Assembly: GCA_964621785.1 (NCBI GenBank)
Contig: CAZUPD010000013.1
Span: forward strand, 1 to 64,000
DNA length: 64,000 nt
From: JACKDW01 sp964621785
Lineage (GTDB): Bacteria > Myxococcota_A > Polyangia > Nannocystales > Nannocystaceae
Direction: 5' to 3'
Position 1 is the stretch's first letter, and each line of letters begins with the position of its first letter. Below, piece after piece: positions 26,054 to 35,084 of the stretch. The notes beneath the pieces are model-generated. The model worked only from the letters and a program-made list of their open reading frames with translations. It was not told where the DNA came from and ran no database searches. The position numbers and the translations under genes were made by a program.

Positions 26054-27307
26054 TTGGCTAGGCCGCCTATCGACCATGACCTGTCGGGAAAAGTCTGCAT
26101 TGTCACCGGCGCGAGCTCGGGGATCGGGAAAGAGATTGCCCGCAACCTCGCCCGCATGGGTGCGACCGTGATGATGGGCTCCCACGACTACAGCCGTGGC
26201 GAAGAGGCCCGCCTCGAGTTGGTCTCGGACACCAAAAACCAGCGGCTCGTGTTCTGCGAACTCGACCTCGCTCGCCAGGTTTCTATCCGCCAATTCGTCG
26301 GCCGGTTTCACGAACTGTTCGACCGCCTCGATGTCCTGGTCCACAACGCCGCCCTGTGGTTTCCGTCCAAGGCCGAGTCGCCCGACGGGTTTGAACTGGT
26401 GTGGGCCGCCAATGTTTTGGGGCCCCATCTGCTGACCAAATTGTTGCGCGACACTCTGATCCAGTCGGCGCCTTCGCGGGTCATTTTTGTCAGTTCCAAC
26501 GACGCGGGGGGGCTCGATGTCGACGACACCGACTTCGATCGTCGGAGCTACACCGGCGATCGTGCCTACCGCCAGAGCAAGCACGCGGTGCGCCTGATGT
26601 CGGCTTCGTGGAGCGGGCACTTGGCGATCAACGGGGTGCTGGTCAACTGTTGCAGCCCCGGGTCAAAGTTCAAGACCAACCTCTATCGCCGGGCCCGTGG
26701 ACTGGGCAACATGATGTCGCGACTGACTGCGAGTCCCCCGGCAGTCGGTGCAGATACACCGACATATCTCGCCGCCATCCCCGACCTCAACGGCGCGACC
26801 GGCAAATTCTACGTCGACCGCAAACAGGCCAAGGACAAGCTGCGGCGACAGGACGAGATGAACGGTCTGTGGCACCTGCTCGAGCACCAGACCTCCCACC
26901 TCAATCGCACCCGTACCGACGTGATGACCGAGGAGGAACAGGAGCGCGAGAAAGCGGAGAAGGAGCGACTCGAACAGCAAAAGCCGAAGTCCGCCACGGC
27001 CTCGTTCGCCGATCTGTTCAAGCCGCCAACTGCCGAGCCCGATCCTGAAGATGAAGACATCGAGGTCGAAGACGAGCAAGAGACTGGGGAGGATCAAGAA
27101 GTCGACATCGAGGAAGATGCCGACGAGGAGAGCAAATCGACAGCTCAACAACAGAGTTCGTTTGACTCGTCGAGTTTTATCCCCGCATTGCAACTGACGG
27201 ATCACAGTGAAGGGGCAAGCGAGAAGCCCAAGGAGGAAAAAAAGCCTCCGGTGCCGGGTGGTCAGCCGTTGTACCTACAATATATGAAGAAGTTCGGGAA
27301 GGACTAG
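26054..27307 (+). CDS. Short-chain dehydrogenase with long acidic C-terminal tail
   Basis: 417 aa. The TTG at 26054 is chosen because AGGAGG lies 7 nt upstream; the open frame upstream is not family-like. Residues 1-295 are an SDR/retinol-dehydrogenase-like domain: TGASSGIG (18-25), the NAA motif VLVHNAALW, the serine strand VIFVSSNDAGG and YRQSK (Y172, K176). The last 115 residues are unlike an SDR: a Glu/Lys-rich helix (TEEEQEREKAEKERLEQQ), a very acidic stretch (about 335-365) and a basic end (MKKFGKD). The tail may serve as an interaction or tether region. Palindrome copies occur at 26749 and 27270. Confidence 0.8.
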   Translation: MARPPIDHDLSGKVCIVTGASSGIGKEIARNLARMGATVMMGSHDYSRGEEARLELVSDTKNQRLVFCELDLARQVSIRQFVGRFHELFDRLDVLVHNAALWFPSKAESPDGFELVWAANVLGPHLLTKLLRDTLIQSAPSRVIFVSSNDAGGLDVDDTDFDRRSYTGDRAYRQSKHAVRLMSASWSGHLAINGVLVNCCSPGSKFKTNLYRRARGLGNMMSRLTASPPAVGADTPTYLAAIPDLNGATGKFYVDRKQAKDKLRRQDEMNGLWHLLEHQTSHLNRTRTDVMTEEEQEREKAEKERLEQQKPKSATASFADLFKPPTAEPDPEDEDIEVEDEQETGEDQEVDIEEDADEESKSTAQQQSSFDSSSFIPALQLTDHSEGASEKPKEEKKPPVPGGQPLYLQYMKKFGKD

Positions 27308-27327
27308 CTCGGACTTCCCCGACCGCG

Positions 27328-27442
27328 TGGCCGGCCCTGGCGTGTCCGTCAGGGCTTCCGGCCAACGCTTCGGTACTTGGGTGTGACTGGGCGAGGTCGC
27401 CGCGCTTCGGCATCGGGCGCACCGACGGCGGCGAGACCTCGC
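27328..27442. terminator. Two strong hairpins between convergent genes
   Basis: Hairpin 1: TGGCCGG-CCCTG (27328-27339) pairs with CAGGG-ctt-CCGGCCA (27350-27364). Hairpin 2: GCGAGGTC-GCCGC (27391-27403) pairs with GCGGC-ga-GACCTCGC (27428-27442) and abuts the stop of the minus-strand lon gene. Neither has a T-run. They probably act as a bidirectional termination or mRNA-end-protecting region. Confidence 0.6.
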
Positions 27443-29830
27443 CTACTCCGCGGCCGCTTCGGCATCTGGCCCATCGACCAGGGCGAGGGCCAACACCTCG
27501 TCGATCGTGCGGACATAGTGTAGATGCAAGTCTTGTCGTGCACTCTCAGGGATGTGCGGCTCGTCCTTGCGGTTGCGATCGGGTAGGATGATGTCGCGGA
27601 TCCCTGCTCGGTGGGCGGCGAGGGCTTTTTCTCGGACACCGCCGATCGGTAGGACATGGCCTTTGAGGGTGATTTCCCCGGTCATGGCGATGTCGACCCG
27701 GACCGGGCGTTGAGTGAGGGCGGAGATCAGTGCCGTGGTCACGGCGATCCCGGCACTCGGGCCGTCCTTGGGGACCGCCCCGGCGGGGAAGTGCACGTGG
27801 ACGTCGTGCGTCCCCATAAACTTGGGATCGATGCCGTGGTGGGTCGCCCGGCTGCGGACCAGGCTCAGGGCGGCTTGGGCCGACTCTTTCATGACCTCGC
27901 CGAGCCGGCCAGTCATGTGCAACTTGCCGCTGCCGCGGGTGAGCGTGGCTTCGACAAACAGCAACGTGCCGCCGGTCGCGGTCCAACCGAGACCGGTGAC
28001 GACACCAGGAGTAGGTGTCTTTTCAGCCAGCTGTGGGTGGTACCGCGGCGGGCCGAGGATCGGCTCTAACTCGTCGACGCCGACATCAAAGAAGGTTGTC
28101 TTACCCTCGGCGATCCCAATGGCGATGTGGCGCAGCAACGAGGCGAGTTTGCGCTCGAGGTTGCGGACGCCGGATTCCCGTGTATATGCAGTCGATAACT
28201 CGAGCAGGACATCGTCGGCGATCGCATAGAGCTTGGGGGTCAGGCCGTGTTCCGCGGTCTGTTTGGGCAACAGATAGTCGCGGGCGATGGCGATCTTTTC
28301 CTCGATGGTGTAGCCGCTCAGGCGAATGATTTCGAGGCGGTCGCGCAGGACGTGGGGGATGCCGCTGAGGTCGTTGGCCGTGGTCAAAAACACGACGTTG
28401 GACAGATCGTAGTCGATGTTGAGGTAGTGATCGCTAAAGGCGTTGTTCTGCTCGGGGTCGAGGGCTTCGAGCAACGCCGAGGCCGGATCGCCGCGCAGGT
28501 TGGGTCCGCCGAGTTTGTCGATTTCGTCGAGCACGATCACCGGGTTGATGGTGCCGGCGCGTTTCATGGCTTGGATCAGGCGGCCGGGGAGGGCTCCCAC
28601 GTAGGTCCGTCGGTGGCCGCGGATCTCGGCATCGTCGCGCACACCCCCGAGAGAGATCCGGACATACTCGCGGCCCAATGCGTCGGCGATGCTGCGGCCG
28701 AGTGAGGTTTTGCCGACGCCCGGAGGCCCGACCAGACACAGGATCGGACCGCGTTTGTCGGGCGCCAAGGTGCGGACGCTGAGGTATTCGAGGACACGTT
28801 TTTTGACCTTCTCGAGCCCGTAGTGTTGCTCTTCGAGAAGTTCGCGAGCGGCTTGGAGGTCGAGCTTGTCCTCGGTTTTGTAGGACCACGGAAGGTCGGC
28901 GAGCCACTCGAGATAGATCCGCGTGGTGGTGGCCTCACTGGTTTGGGGATTCATTCGCCGCAGGCGATTGAGATCTCGATCGGCGGCCGCTTGGGCGTGT
29001 TTGGGTAGATCGGCAGCATCGAGGCGTCCGGCGAGATCGTCGATGTCATTGCGCTCGCGCGCCTTGGGGGTCTCGCCGAGTTCCGATTGGATCGCCCGGA
29101 GTTTGTGACGCAGGAGCGCTTCCTGTTCGTGCTTGGACAGGTGCTCGCGGACGTAGCGATCGAGGTCGCGTTTGACCTGCAGGACATTGACCCGGTGCGA
29201 CACCAATTCGATGACCCGCCGCAGCCGAGTGGTGACAGTCGTCTCGCACAACAACTCGATACGGTCGTCGGGATCGAGGTCGATGTGCGAGGCGACCATG
29301 TCGGCGACCTGCGAGGGACGGCGAATGTTTTGGATCGCGGTCAGGGCCTGGCTTTTGGCCTTGGTGCGGCTGGCCGACGGCAGCAGGCTGTCGTGGCGTT
29401 TGATCAAATCTTGTAGCGCGCCGCTGAGGGCATACGACAACGTCAGTTCACCGAGGTCCTCGGCCGCCTGGCTAAACTGCACGACCTGGTAGTTGCGCTC
29501 GTCGAGGATGTCGAGGAGGTTGACGCGACACAGACCCCGGACCATCACCGCGAGGCGTCCCGGGATCCCTGCGTGCAACTGCAACAGCTCGGCCAGCAAC
29601 CCGACCGAGTGCAGGGTTTGCAACGTGATCGGGTTGTGTTCCTCGGTTCGGCGGATGCCGATGACGACGAACTTGCGCTTGGGACTGCGCTGGAGGTGGG
29701 CTCGACGGACGGCGTTCGCCGCCGTTGTCCCCCGGGGCAAGTCGACCTGGGCGGCCGACGAGGGAAACACCGGGAGTGTCGATAAACAGACCAGAGGGAG
29801 CGTGCCTGAGCTTGGAACGGATCGGGTCAT
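27443..29830 (-). CDS. lon: ATP-dependent protease Lon
   Basis: 795 aa, normal Lon length. An N-terminal substrate-binding LON domain (about 15-210) is followed by the helical linker, an AAA+ module with Walker A GPPGVGKTS and Walker B VIVLDEIDK, and the C-terminal protease with catalytic Ser in PKDGPSAG and Lys in TLKGHVLPIGG. It degrades misfolded and regulatory proteins in the cytoplasm. The N-terminus (MTRSVPSSGTLPLVCLSTLP) matches the first strand of the LON domain, supporting this start. It is monocistronic. Confidence 0.96.
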   Translation of the reverse strand: MTRSVPSSGTLPLVCLSTLPVFPSSAAQVDLPRGTTAANAVRRAHLQRSPKRKFVVIGIRRTEEHNPITLQTLHSVGLLAELLQLHAGIPGRLAVMVRGLCRVNLLDILDERNYQVVQFSQAAEDLGELTLSYALSGALQDLIKRHDSLLPSASRTKAKSQALTAIQNIRRPSQVADMVASHIDLDPDDRIELLCETTVTTRLRRVIELVSHRVNVLQVKRDLDRYVREHLSKHEQEALLRHKLRAIQSELGETPKARERNDIDDLAGRLDAADLPKHAQAAADRDLNRLRRMNPQTSEATTTRIYLEWLADLPWSYKTEDKLDLQAARELLEEQHYGLEKVKKRVLEYLSVRTLAPDKRGPILCLVGPPGVGKTSLGRSIADALGREYVRISLGGVRDDAEIRGHRRTYVGALPGRLIQAMKRAGTINPVIVLDEIDKLGGPNLRGDPASALLEALDPEQNNAFSDHYLNIDYDLSNVVFLTTANDLSGIPHVLRDRLEIIRLSGYTIEEKIAIARDYLLPKQTAEHGLTPKLYAIADDVLLELSTAYTRESGVRNLERKLASLLRHIAIGIAEGKTTFFDVGVDELEPILGPPRYHPQLAEKTPTPGVVTGLGWTATGGTLLFVEATLTRGSGKLHMTGRLGEVMKESAQAALSLVRSRATHHGIDPKFMGTHDVHVHFPAGAVPKDGPSAGIAVTTALISALTQRPVRVDIAMTGEITLKGHVLPIGGVREKALAAHRAGIRDIILPDRNRKDEPHIPESARQDLHLHYVRTIDEVLALALVDGPDAEAAAE

Positions 29831-30000
29831 TCGCCGTCCGCGAGCCTATCACCACTCCACTTCGGTGACGACGATTGCAGCATGTTGCCGTGCCGGAAGA
29901 TCCGCTGACGGGGAGCGACCGCGAGAGACGACACCCGAGGTAGCGAAGGATCCCGTTGACTGGGCGGGTCTGGTACAACCGCGGCGTGAATCGAGCGGCG

Positions 30001-32025
30001 ATGAGCCACGACTCCATGATCTCGTGGGCGACCGCGGTCGCGCTGATGGTTGTCTGCGCAAGTGCAGTTCCGTTTCACCGCGGGTGGCTCGTCCCCTCGG
30101 TCTCGCTGGTGGTCTGCGCAGGTGTGGGCGTTGTGATCATCCGACTTCTCGAGCGCCCAAGCTCGGGGATGCCGCCCATCGGCCGACGTACACTCGCGGG
30201 TCTTTGGATCCTTGTTGGGGCAGTCCTCACGGCGCTGCTCGCCCGTTTGATCGGCGCGGTGGCGATCGCCTTTCCGGCCGCGGTTTGGAGTTTGGTGGCC
30301 CTGGTGCTCAGCGGTTGGATCTTCGGCCGGGCGTCGTGGCTGCTGCGGTGGTTGGTCGTGCCTGCGGTGGTCGTGGCCTGTATCGCCGGGACGCGGTTCG
30401 AAGCCGCTGCGGTCGATGCCCGCGGTTGGGCGCACAGTGGCCCGGTTCTCGGGATCCACCCCTTCCAAAGTACGTCTGTGTCGATCGATGGATTCGGCCC
30501 GTTCGACCTTCCGTTCAACGACTTTATCGAAGTCGACAGCGGTCGCGGGTACGGGCCCGACGAGGCTGCTGAAGTTCTCGAACGCGCGTTGCACAAGATG
30601 GCGGACGTGCACTTTGCCGACGGTCCACAGCGGGCGCGACAGGCCTTTGCCGGTGCGCGCGTCGAGGTTGTGCGCACGCAACCGGTATCCGAACGTCTCG
30701 ACCGCACACCCAGCGAGACGGAGCACGTCCGGTTTGTGGTTCACTCCGGCACCTTGGGCCAGCGCTCGCGGGTCGCGTTTGTGTGTCCCGGCCGGCGACT
30801 CGATCCGCGGGGGATGTTGCCCGATCAGGTCATCGAGCAGATGTGCCCCGACAAATACACATCGGAGGCCAGTGCGGGCCTCGGGCTCACCGGGCGCTGG
30901 ACGGGATATGTCGAGGCCCGCGGCAACGAACGCTTCGGACTCGGTTCGTCACTCGGCTGGACCCGCAGCGACGATCCCCTCGGTCGCCGCCACACCCTAC
31001 GTGAGCAATGGGGATGGGCGTGGCTGGCATTGGCGATCTCCCTCGGGTGCGGGTTGATGCGCCGGGCAACGCCTGTGATGGCGGTCGCCGGACGAATGAC
31101 TGCATGTACAATTGTAGTTGCATTGATTCTCGCCTTTCAGAGTTTGCTCGCCGGTACAGTCCCCGTGTCGGCCTGGGTGAACCCGGTGTGGCCCAGTGTC
31201 TTCAACCACCTCCCACTCGCCGCCGCCCTCGCCGTAGTGGCGCTCCACGGCCCGAGTAAATCTGGGGGACGGGCCCCGGTAAGCGGTCTGGCCGTCGCCC
31301 TCGTGTGGATCGCTGCGCTGACGATCTGGGCCAGCCAGCACCTCGCGGCCACCACCTGGCTGGTGCCCGAACTCTGGTACCACCGCGGGCCGGGGATCGG
31401 TCACGGCGACTGGGCCCTGGCCTGCGAGCGCTGGGTCTTGGAGGTGGCCGATCTGTTCCCTGGACTTCAGGCGATCGCCCAGGACATGTTGGGGAGTGAG
31501 GATTCAGACGCAGGTATGGGCTTGGCGATGTGCCAAAACCTCGTCGCGTCCGCGTTGATCACGCTTTTTTTTGGTGCCTTGGTCGGGATCGTTCGCGGCG
31601 TCGGGTTGTGGTGTCGGCGACTCAACCCGATCCCGAGGTTGTCACGGGTGGTAACCGGACGTCTCGGTGCCATTTCGATGATCGCAATCGCCGGGGGATT
31701 GGTGATGTCGCGGCAGACGTCCGGGGCGTCGTCCCTCCTCGAATTTGCCGTGTACGCCGCCGGTTTGTGCATTGTGGCCGTCGCCGGCTACCGCTTGGAC
31801 GGACGCGTTGGGCGAGTCCTGATCCGCCTGCTCGGTGCAGTTCTCGGATGCCTGGCGATCGCATCGCTGGCACGAGCTGGGCGCGGTGCGAGTCACAGTG
31901 GCGTGTTTTTGCACACCACACTGATCGTTTGCTGCTCGGCCGTGATCGCGGCCTGGGTCTTTAACCTCGTCGGTGGGCGTGTAAGCTCCGCCGTCGCTAC
32001 GGACAAACAACACAGAGACACCTAA
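30001..32025 (+). CDS. Multi-pass membrane protein of unknown function
   Basis: 674 aa from the ATG at 30001; in-frame GTG at 29986 and TTG at 29956 are possible. The protein has about five N-terminal helices (ATAVALMVVCASAVPF onward), a soluble part of about 210 residues (about 125-335) with paired Cys residues (VAFVCPGRR and VIEQMCPDKY), and about seven further helices. The soluble part is alpha/beta-looking with no motif I recognise. Two palindromes, at 31101 and 31113, are separated by two bases inside one helix. The next gene starts 234 nt downstream. I do not recognise the family. Confidence 0.7.
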   Translation: MSHDSMISWATAVALMVVCASAVPFHRGWLVPSVSLVVCAGVGVVIIRLLERPSSGMPPIGRRTLAGLWILVGAVLTALLARLIGAVAIAFPAAVWSLVALVLSGWIFGRASWLLRWLVVPAVVVACIAGTRFEAAAVDARGWAHSGPVLGIHPFQSTSVSIDGFGPFDLPFNDFIEVDSGRGYGPDEAAEVLERALHKMADVHFADGPQRARQAFAGARVEVVRTQPVSERLDRTPSETEHVRFVVHSGTLGQRSRVAFVCPGRRLDPRGMLPDQVIEQMCPDKYTSEASAGLGLTGRWTGYVEARGNERFGLGSSLGWTRSDDPLGRRHTLREQWGWAWLALAISLGCGLMRRATPVMAVAGRMTACTIVVALILAFQSLLAGTVPVSAWVNPVWPSVFNHLPLAAALAVVALHGPSKSGGRAPVSGLAVALVWIAALTIWASQHLAATTWLVPELWYHRGPGIGHGDWALACERWVLEVADLFPGLQAIAQDMLGSEDSDAGMGLAMCQNLVASALITLFFGALVGIVRGVGLWCRRLNPIPRLSRVVTGRLGAISMIAIAGGLVMSRQTSGASSLLEFAVYAAGLCIVAVAGYRLDGRVGRVLIRLLGAVLGCLAIASLARAGRGASHSGVFLHTTLIVCCSAVIAAWVFNLVGGRVSSAVATDKQHRDT

Positions 32026-32259
32026 TCTCACCAACTCGAACGTCTCATCGCGGCGTTTTACGCCGTTATTGCTGTGGATCCTCGGGACGGGCATGTTGCG
32101 GCCTCCGCTTTGGGTCCGCGACGCGAATTCCGCAGTATCAGTCAGCGCGCGAGTGATGGTTATTGAGCCAACAGGTGAGGGTCGCTATCATCCCGCCGCA
32201 CCGGAGCACCAAGCGCGCGTCGCACCTACTCCTCCACCTACCCAAGGTTCCGCCGATCC

Positions 32260-33540
32260 ATGACGTTCTCCCGTTCGACATCCTCCCGCTCACCCGCGAC
32301 CATCGCACTGTGTGCCGCTCTTTGTAGTGGCTTGGCCCTGGGTCCGAACCCGGTCCTGGCGCAGGAAGCAGGAGCCGACCAACCAGCCGAAGCTCCGGCC
32401 GAAGCTGCGCCCGCAGGCCCGCGCGGTCCGACAGCCGCCGACGGAGTTGTGGGATTGATGCGATTTGGTGGAGATCCGGCCGGCGCCGATCTGCGTGTGG
32501 CGATCCAAGGTGGGTTTGAGGGGGAGGGGTTCACGGTCAAGGGGGTCGCACTCGACATCGAAACGGCAGCCAAAAAGGTCAAGTGCCGCGGAGATGTCAA
32601 CGATGACTGTGTGGGCAAGATCGGCCAGTGGCTCAACAAGAAGGGCAAGCAAACCCCTCCGTACACCTACCTGATCTACGGCTCCTACGGCAGTGGTGAC
32701 GAGGGCAAGGTCACCCGTGTCGTCGTCTACGACCTGACCAACAATGTGCGTGTACAAGAACTCTACGCAACCTACTCGAGCGACGACTTCATCCTCCCGC
32801 TGATGTTGCCCAAAGAGGTGATCGCCAAGGTCAAGCAGCACATCGAGCCACTGCCGCCGCTGACCGACGAAGAGAAAACGATTATTGCCGAAATCGACGG
32901 CGGCCTCACGCCCGAGGACATTGCCGCCCAAGAGCAGGCCAAGCGTGATGCCGAGGCCGAAATCGCCTCGCGTCCCACCGGTCCGATCACCACCGACCAC
33001 ATCAAGGTCGACCTCAAAGCCGATCACGCGAAGTACTGCCGCAAGGAAAAACGCAAAAAACGAGAAAACAAGGACGATCCGAAGGACCTGCGCCCGTCGT
33101 GTAAGTTGGGGCCGACCTTTGGATATTGGCAGACCCGTGCCTGGGTTGCGCTCGGGTTGACGGGTGGTGCCCTCGCCACCAGCGGGATCCTCTACATCGC
33201 CGGACTCGCCAAGCGCGGGAGTTACAAGTCGGCAGTCGACAGTTTAGAAGCTGCCGCCCTCGATCCGGGGATTCCGGCAAACTCCGAGGAGTACACCAAC
33301 CTCGCCTCGGATGTTGCAGCCAAGGGAGGCGAGATGCGTCGCATGTTGATCGGCGGCGACATCGCTCTGGCCACCAGCGTCGCCCTAGTCGGCGTGTTGG
33401 CGATCATCATCTACCAGGATCGCAAAGAGGCCAAGGACTGGATCACCGAAGAAAAGGCCCTTGCCGGGCTCCGCAATTTCCGGGTCGGTCCGATGGTCGG
33501 CAAGGGGTTCCAGGGCGCGTCGCTCGGGTTCCACTTCTGA
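32260..33540 (+). CDS. Exported protein of unknown function with two C-terminal membrane helices
   Basis: 426 aa. A signal peptide (ATIALCAALCSGLALGPNPVLAQ) precedes an Ala/Pro/Glu-rich linker. A domain at about 60-200 has two Cys (VKCRGDVNDDC) that could form a disulphide. A charged helical region rich in Lys follows (about 225-280), then two hydrophobic helices (about 290-315 and 365-390) and a short C-terminal tail ending GFHF. The layout suggests a periplasmic sensor or outer-surface-facing protein fixed to the membrane. Similar domain orders occur in myxobacterial proteins annotated only as hypothetical. A good terminator follows. Confidence 0.7.
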   Translation: MTFSRSTSSRSPATIALCAALCSGLALGPNPVLAQEAGADQPAEAPAEAAPAGPRGPTAADGVVGLMRFGGDPAGADLRVAIQGGFEGEGFTVKGVALDIETAAKKVKCRGDVNDDCVGKIGQWLNKKGKQTPPYTYLIYGSYGSGDEGKVTRVVVYDLTNNVRVQELYATYSSDDFILPLMLPKEVIAKVKQHIEPLPPLTDEEKTIIAEIDGGLTPEDIAAQEQAKRDAEAEIASRPTGPITTDHIKVDLKADHAKYCRKEKRKKRENKDDPKDLRPSCKLGPTFGYWQTRAWVALGLTGGALATSGILYIAGLAKRGSYKSAVDSLEAAALDPGIPANSEEYTNLASDVAAKGGEMRRMLIGGDIALATSVALVGVLAIIIYQDRKEAKDWITEEKALAGLRNFRVGPMVGKGFQGASLGFHF

Positions 33541-33560
33541 TTCTCGCGGCTGCGAACTGC

Positions 33561-33596
33561 GAAGCCACGGTTGTACACGCAACCGTGGCTTTTTGT
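33561..33596 (+). terminator. Rho-independent terminator
   Basis: Stem AGCCACGGTTG (33563-33573) pairs perfectly with CAACCGTGGCT (33580-33590) across a 6-nt loop and is followed by TTTTGTTT. It ends transcription of the exported-protein gene 20 nt after its stop. The upstream AA also allows some function toward the minus strand. Confidence 0.9.
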
Positions 33597-33681
33597 TTCA
33601 ATCGTTGTGCCTACAAGAAAACCCGATGTCGTTGACATCGGGTTGACTCAAACAGATCGTCACCGCGCGGTGACGGGGGGA

Positions 33682-34014
33682 TCAGAGGTTGCGCTCGATG
33701 AGCGCTTGCAGCGGACCCCGGGCGCCCGGGTTGCCGACCATCTTGTCGACGAGCTCGCCACCCTTGAACACGAGGAGCGTTGGAATGCTGCGCACACTGT
33801 AGGATGCGGGGGTTTTCGGGTTGCTGTCGATGTCGACCTTGACGATCTTGCACCGGCCGGCAAATGAGTCGGCGAGGGCTTCGAGGTGGGGAGCAATCGA
33901 ACGACAGGGGCCGCACCAGGTCGCCCAAAAGTCGACCAGAACGGGAACTTCGGAATCGAGCACATCGGCCTTAAAGCTGTCGTCGGTGGATTGGTGAATG
34001 TTTGCAGATGCCAT
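33682..34014 (-). CDS. trxA: Thioredoxin
   Basis: 110 aa. Active site WATWCGPCRSIAP and the cis-Pro strand VRSIPTLLVFKGGE are intact. The length is normal for TrxA. The ATG at 34014 begins MASANIHQSTDDSF, as expected for the fold; the open frame continues upstream without family similarity. It reduces protein disulphides in the cytoplasm. Confidence 0.95.
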   Translation of the reverse strand: MASANIHQSTDDSFKADVLDSEVPVLVDFWATWCGPCRSIAPHLEALADSFAGRCKIVKVDIDSNPKTPASYSVRSIPTLLVFKGGELVDKMVGNPGARGPLQALIERNL

Positions 34015-34427
34015 ATCGGTGAACCCCTCGGAGGGTGGAAGTTGGGCGAGCATGCGGCCTGCGCGTGCGTTGTGCAAGCGCCCACAACGTGAGTTGCACA
34101 GCCGAGGCCCGTCGATGAACAACCTTAGCAGAGGTGTGCCGGGACCTGTCAGTGCGAGTGTGCCGACGACGATGGAATCGACCGGGAGGTCGCAAAGTCG
34201 GGTTGCAAATGCACACACCCGTCACATGTACGCTTCTCGATCTTCGTGTCCCGTTCGGTCGCCTGCCTGATAGGAGTACATGCTTCTACGCAACGCCTGC
34301 GCGCAAGCAGCTGAGCGCTTCTTTGTTCGGTCGCCTGCTTGATAGGAGTACATGCTTCTACGCCGCGAGAAAAACCACAGGCTGCGGGTCCGGCGAAGTG
34401 GGTGAAAAGTCGGTACTCTTGCCGGCC
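34015..34427. other. Intergenic region, 413 bp, with palindrome and direct repeats
   Basis: This lies between thioredoxin (minus strand) and a hypothetical gene (plus strand). It holds one TGYANNTRCA copy (34204-34213), a duplicated 39-bp sequence and a GAGAAAAACCACAGGCTGC element near 34368. No protein-like frame is present. Confidence 0.6.
34253..34363 (+). repeat. 39-bp direct repeat, two copies 72 bp apart
   Basis: The sequence beginning GTTCGGTCGCCTGC and ending AGTACATGCTTCTACGC is present at 34253-34291 and 34325-34363 with a single difference (C/T at the fifteenth base). The 33-nt interval is not repeated. Both copies are also preceded by CGCTTCT within 6-22 nt. The repeats lie 65 nt before the start of a hypothetical gene and may be a duplicated regulatory or RNA element. 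Confidence 0.85.
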
Positions 34428-34802
34428 ATGGCCCGGATCTTTATCGCCCAAACCAAAATCGACGCGTGGATGTCCGCGGGGCGAGTCCACCTCGACCAAA
34501 CCACGCTGCGCCTGCCGGTCGGGAGTGGTTCGCTCATCCTGGGCATCGAAGCGGCCGTGTTTGTCGAGAGAATCGACGGTGGCGATCCGGATGAGCTCAA
34601 ACTCCTGGGAAAAGTCAGAACTGCGCGCGAGGTCACCGCGGTACAGGGGGAGCTGTTTGGAACGTCGATGGTCGTCGGCGATTACTCGTACACGGTGAGG
34701 CCCGGGTTTCTCGCTACCTATCGTTCGGTACCGGGGCAGCCGCCACAACTCGACCCGGCGACGTGGGCCAGGCTACGCACGGCACTTGTCGCGCTCGGCT
34801 AG
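34428..34802 (+). CDS. Hypothetical protein
   Basis: 124 aa. The ATG at 34428 starts MARIFIAQTKIDAWMSAGRV. The sequence looks like a small beta-rich domain (LRLPVGSGSLILGIEAAVFVERI and SMVVGDYSYTVRPGFLATY) with no catalytic motif, signal peptide or membrane helix. Its third-position GC bias and normal composition support a real gene. The family is not recognised. It stands alone downstream of the duplicated 39-bp repeat. Confidence 0.65.
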   Translation: MARIFIAQTKIDAWMSAGRVHLDQTTLRLPVGSGSLILGIEAAVFVERIDGGDPDELKLLGKVRTAREVTAVQGELFGTSMVVGDYSYTVRPGFLATYRSVPGQPPQLDPATWARLRTALVALG

Positions 34803-35084
34803 CCCCGGATTCCCGAGCGTGCACGCCCATTCTCTCGACCTCTTTCTTGCGCGCCATGTAACCGTGGGTGCGGGCGGTTGCCAGTCGTTGGTGCGTATAC
34901 ATTGAAAATTTGTCGTCAGCCTGCGGTCGCTCGGATCCGCCGTCAGCTCGGATGACAGCTAACGGTGTCTCACGGTTGTTCCCCAGGTGTGAGGACTCGA
35001 GGCCTTCGCGTTCGCGGACTCAGGTAAGGGAAGCCCGAGGATCGGTCGTTACCTTCGGTTTTCCGCGCCCTGCCGCGGCATGTT

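Noticed and set aside
34253..34363. Repeat-spacer-repeat resembling a minimal CRISPR
   Set aside because: Only two repeats, no terminal CRISPR-like repeat ends, and no cas genes in the window.
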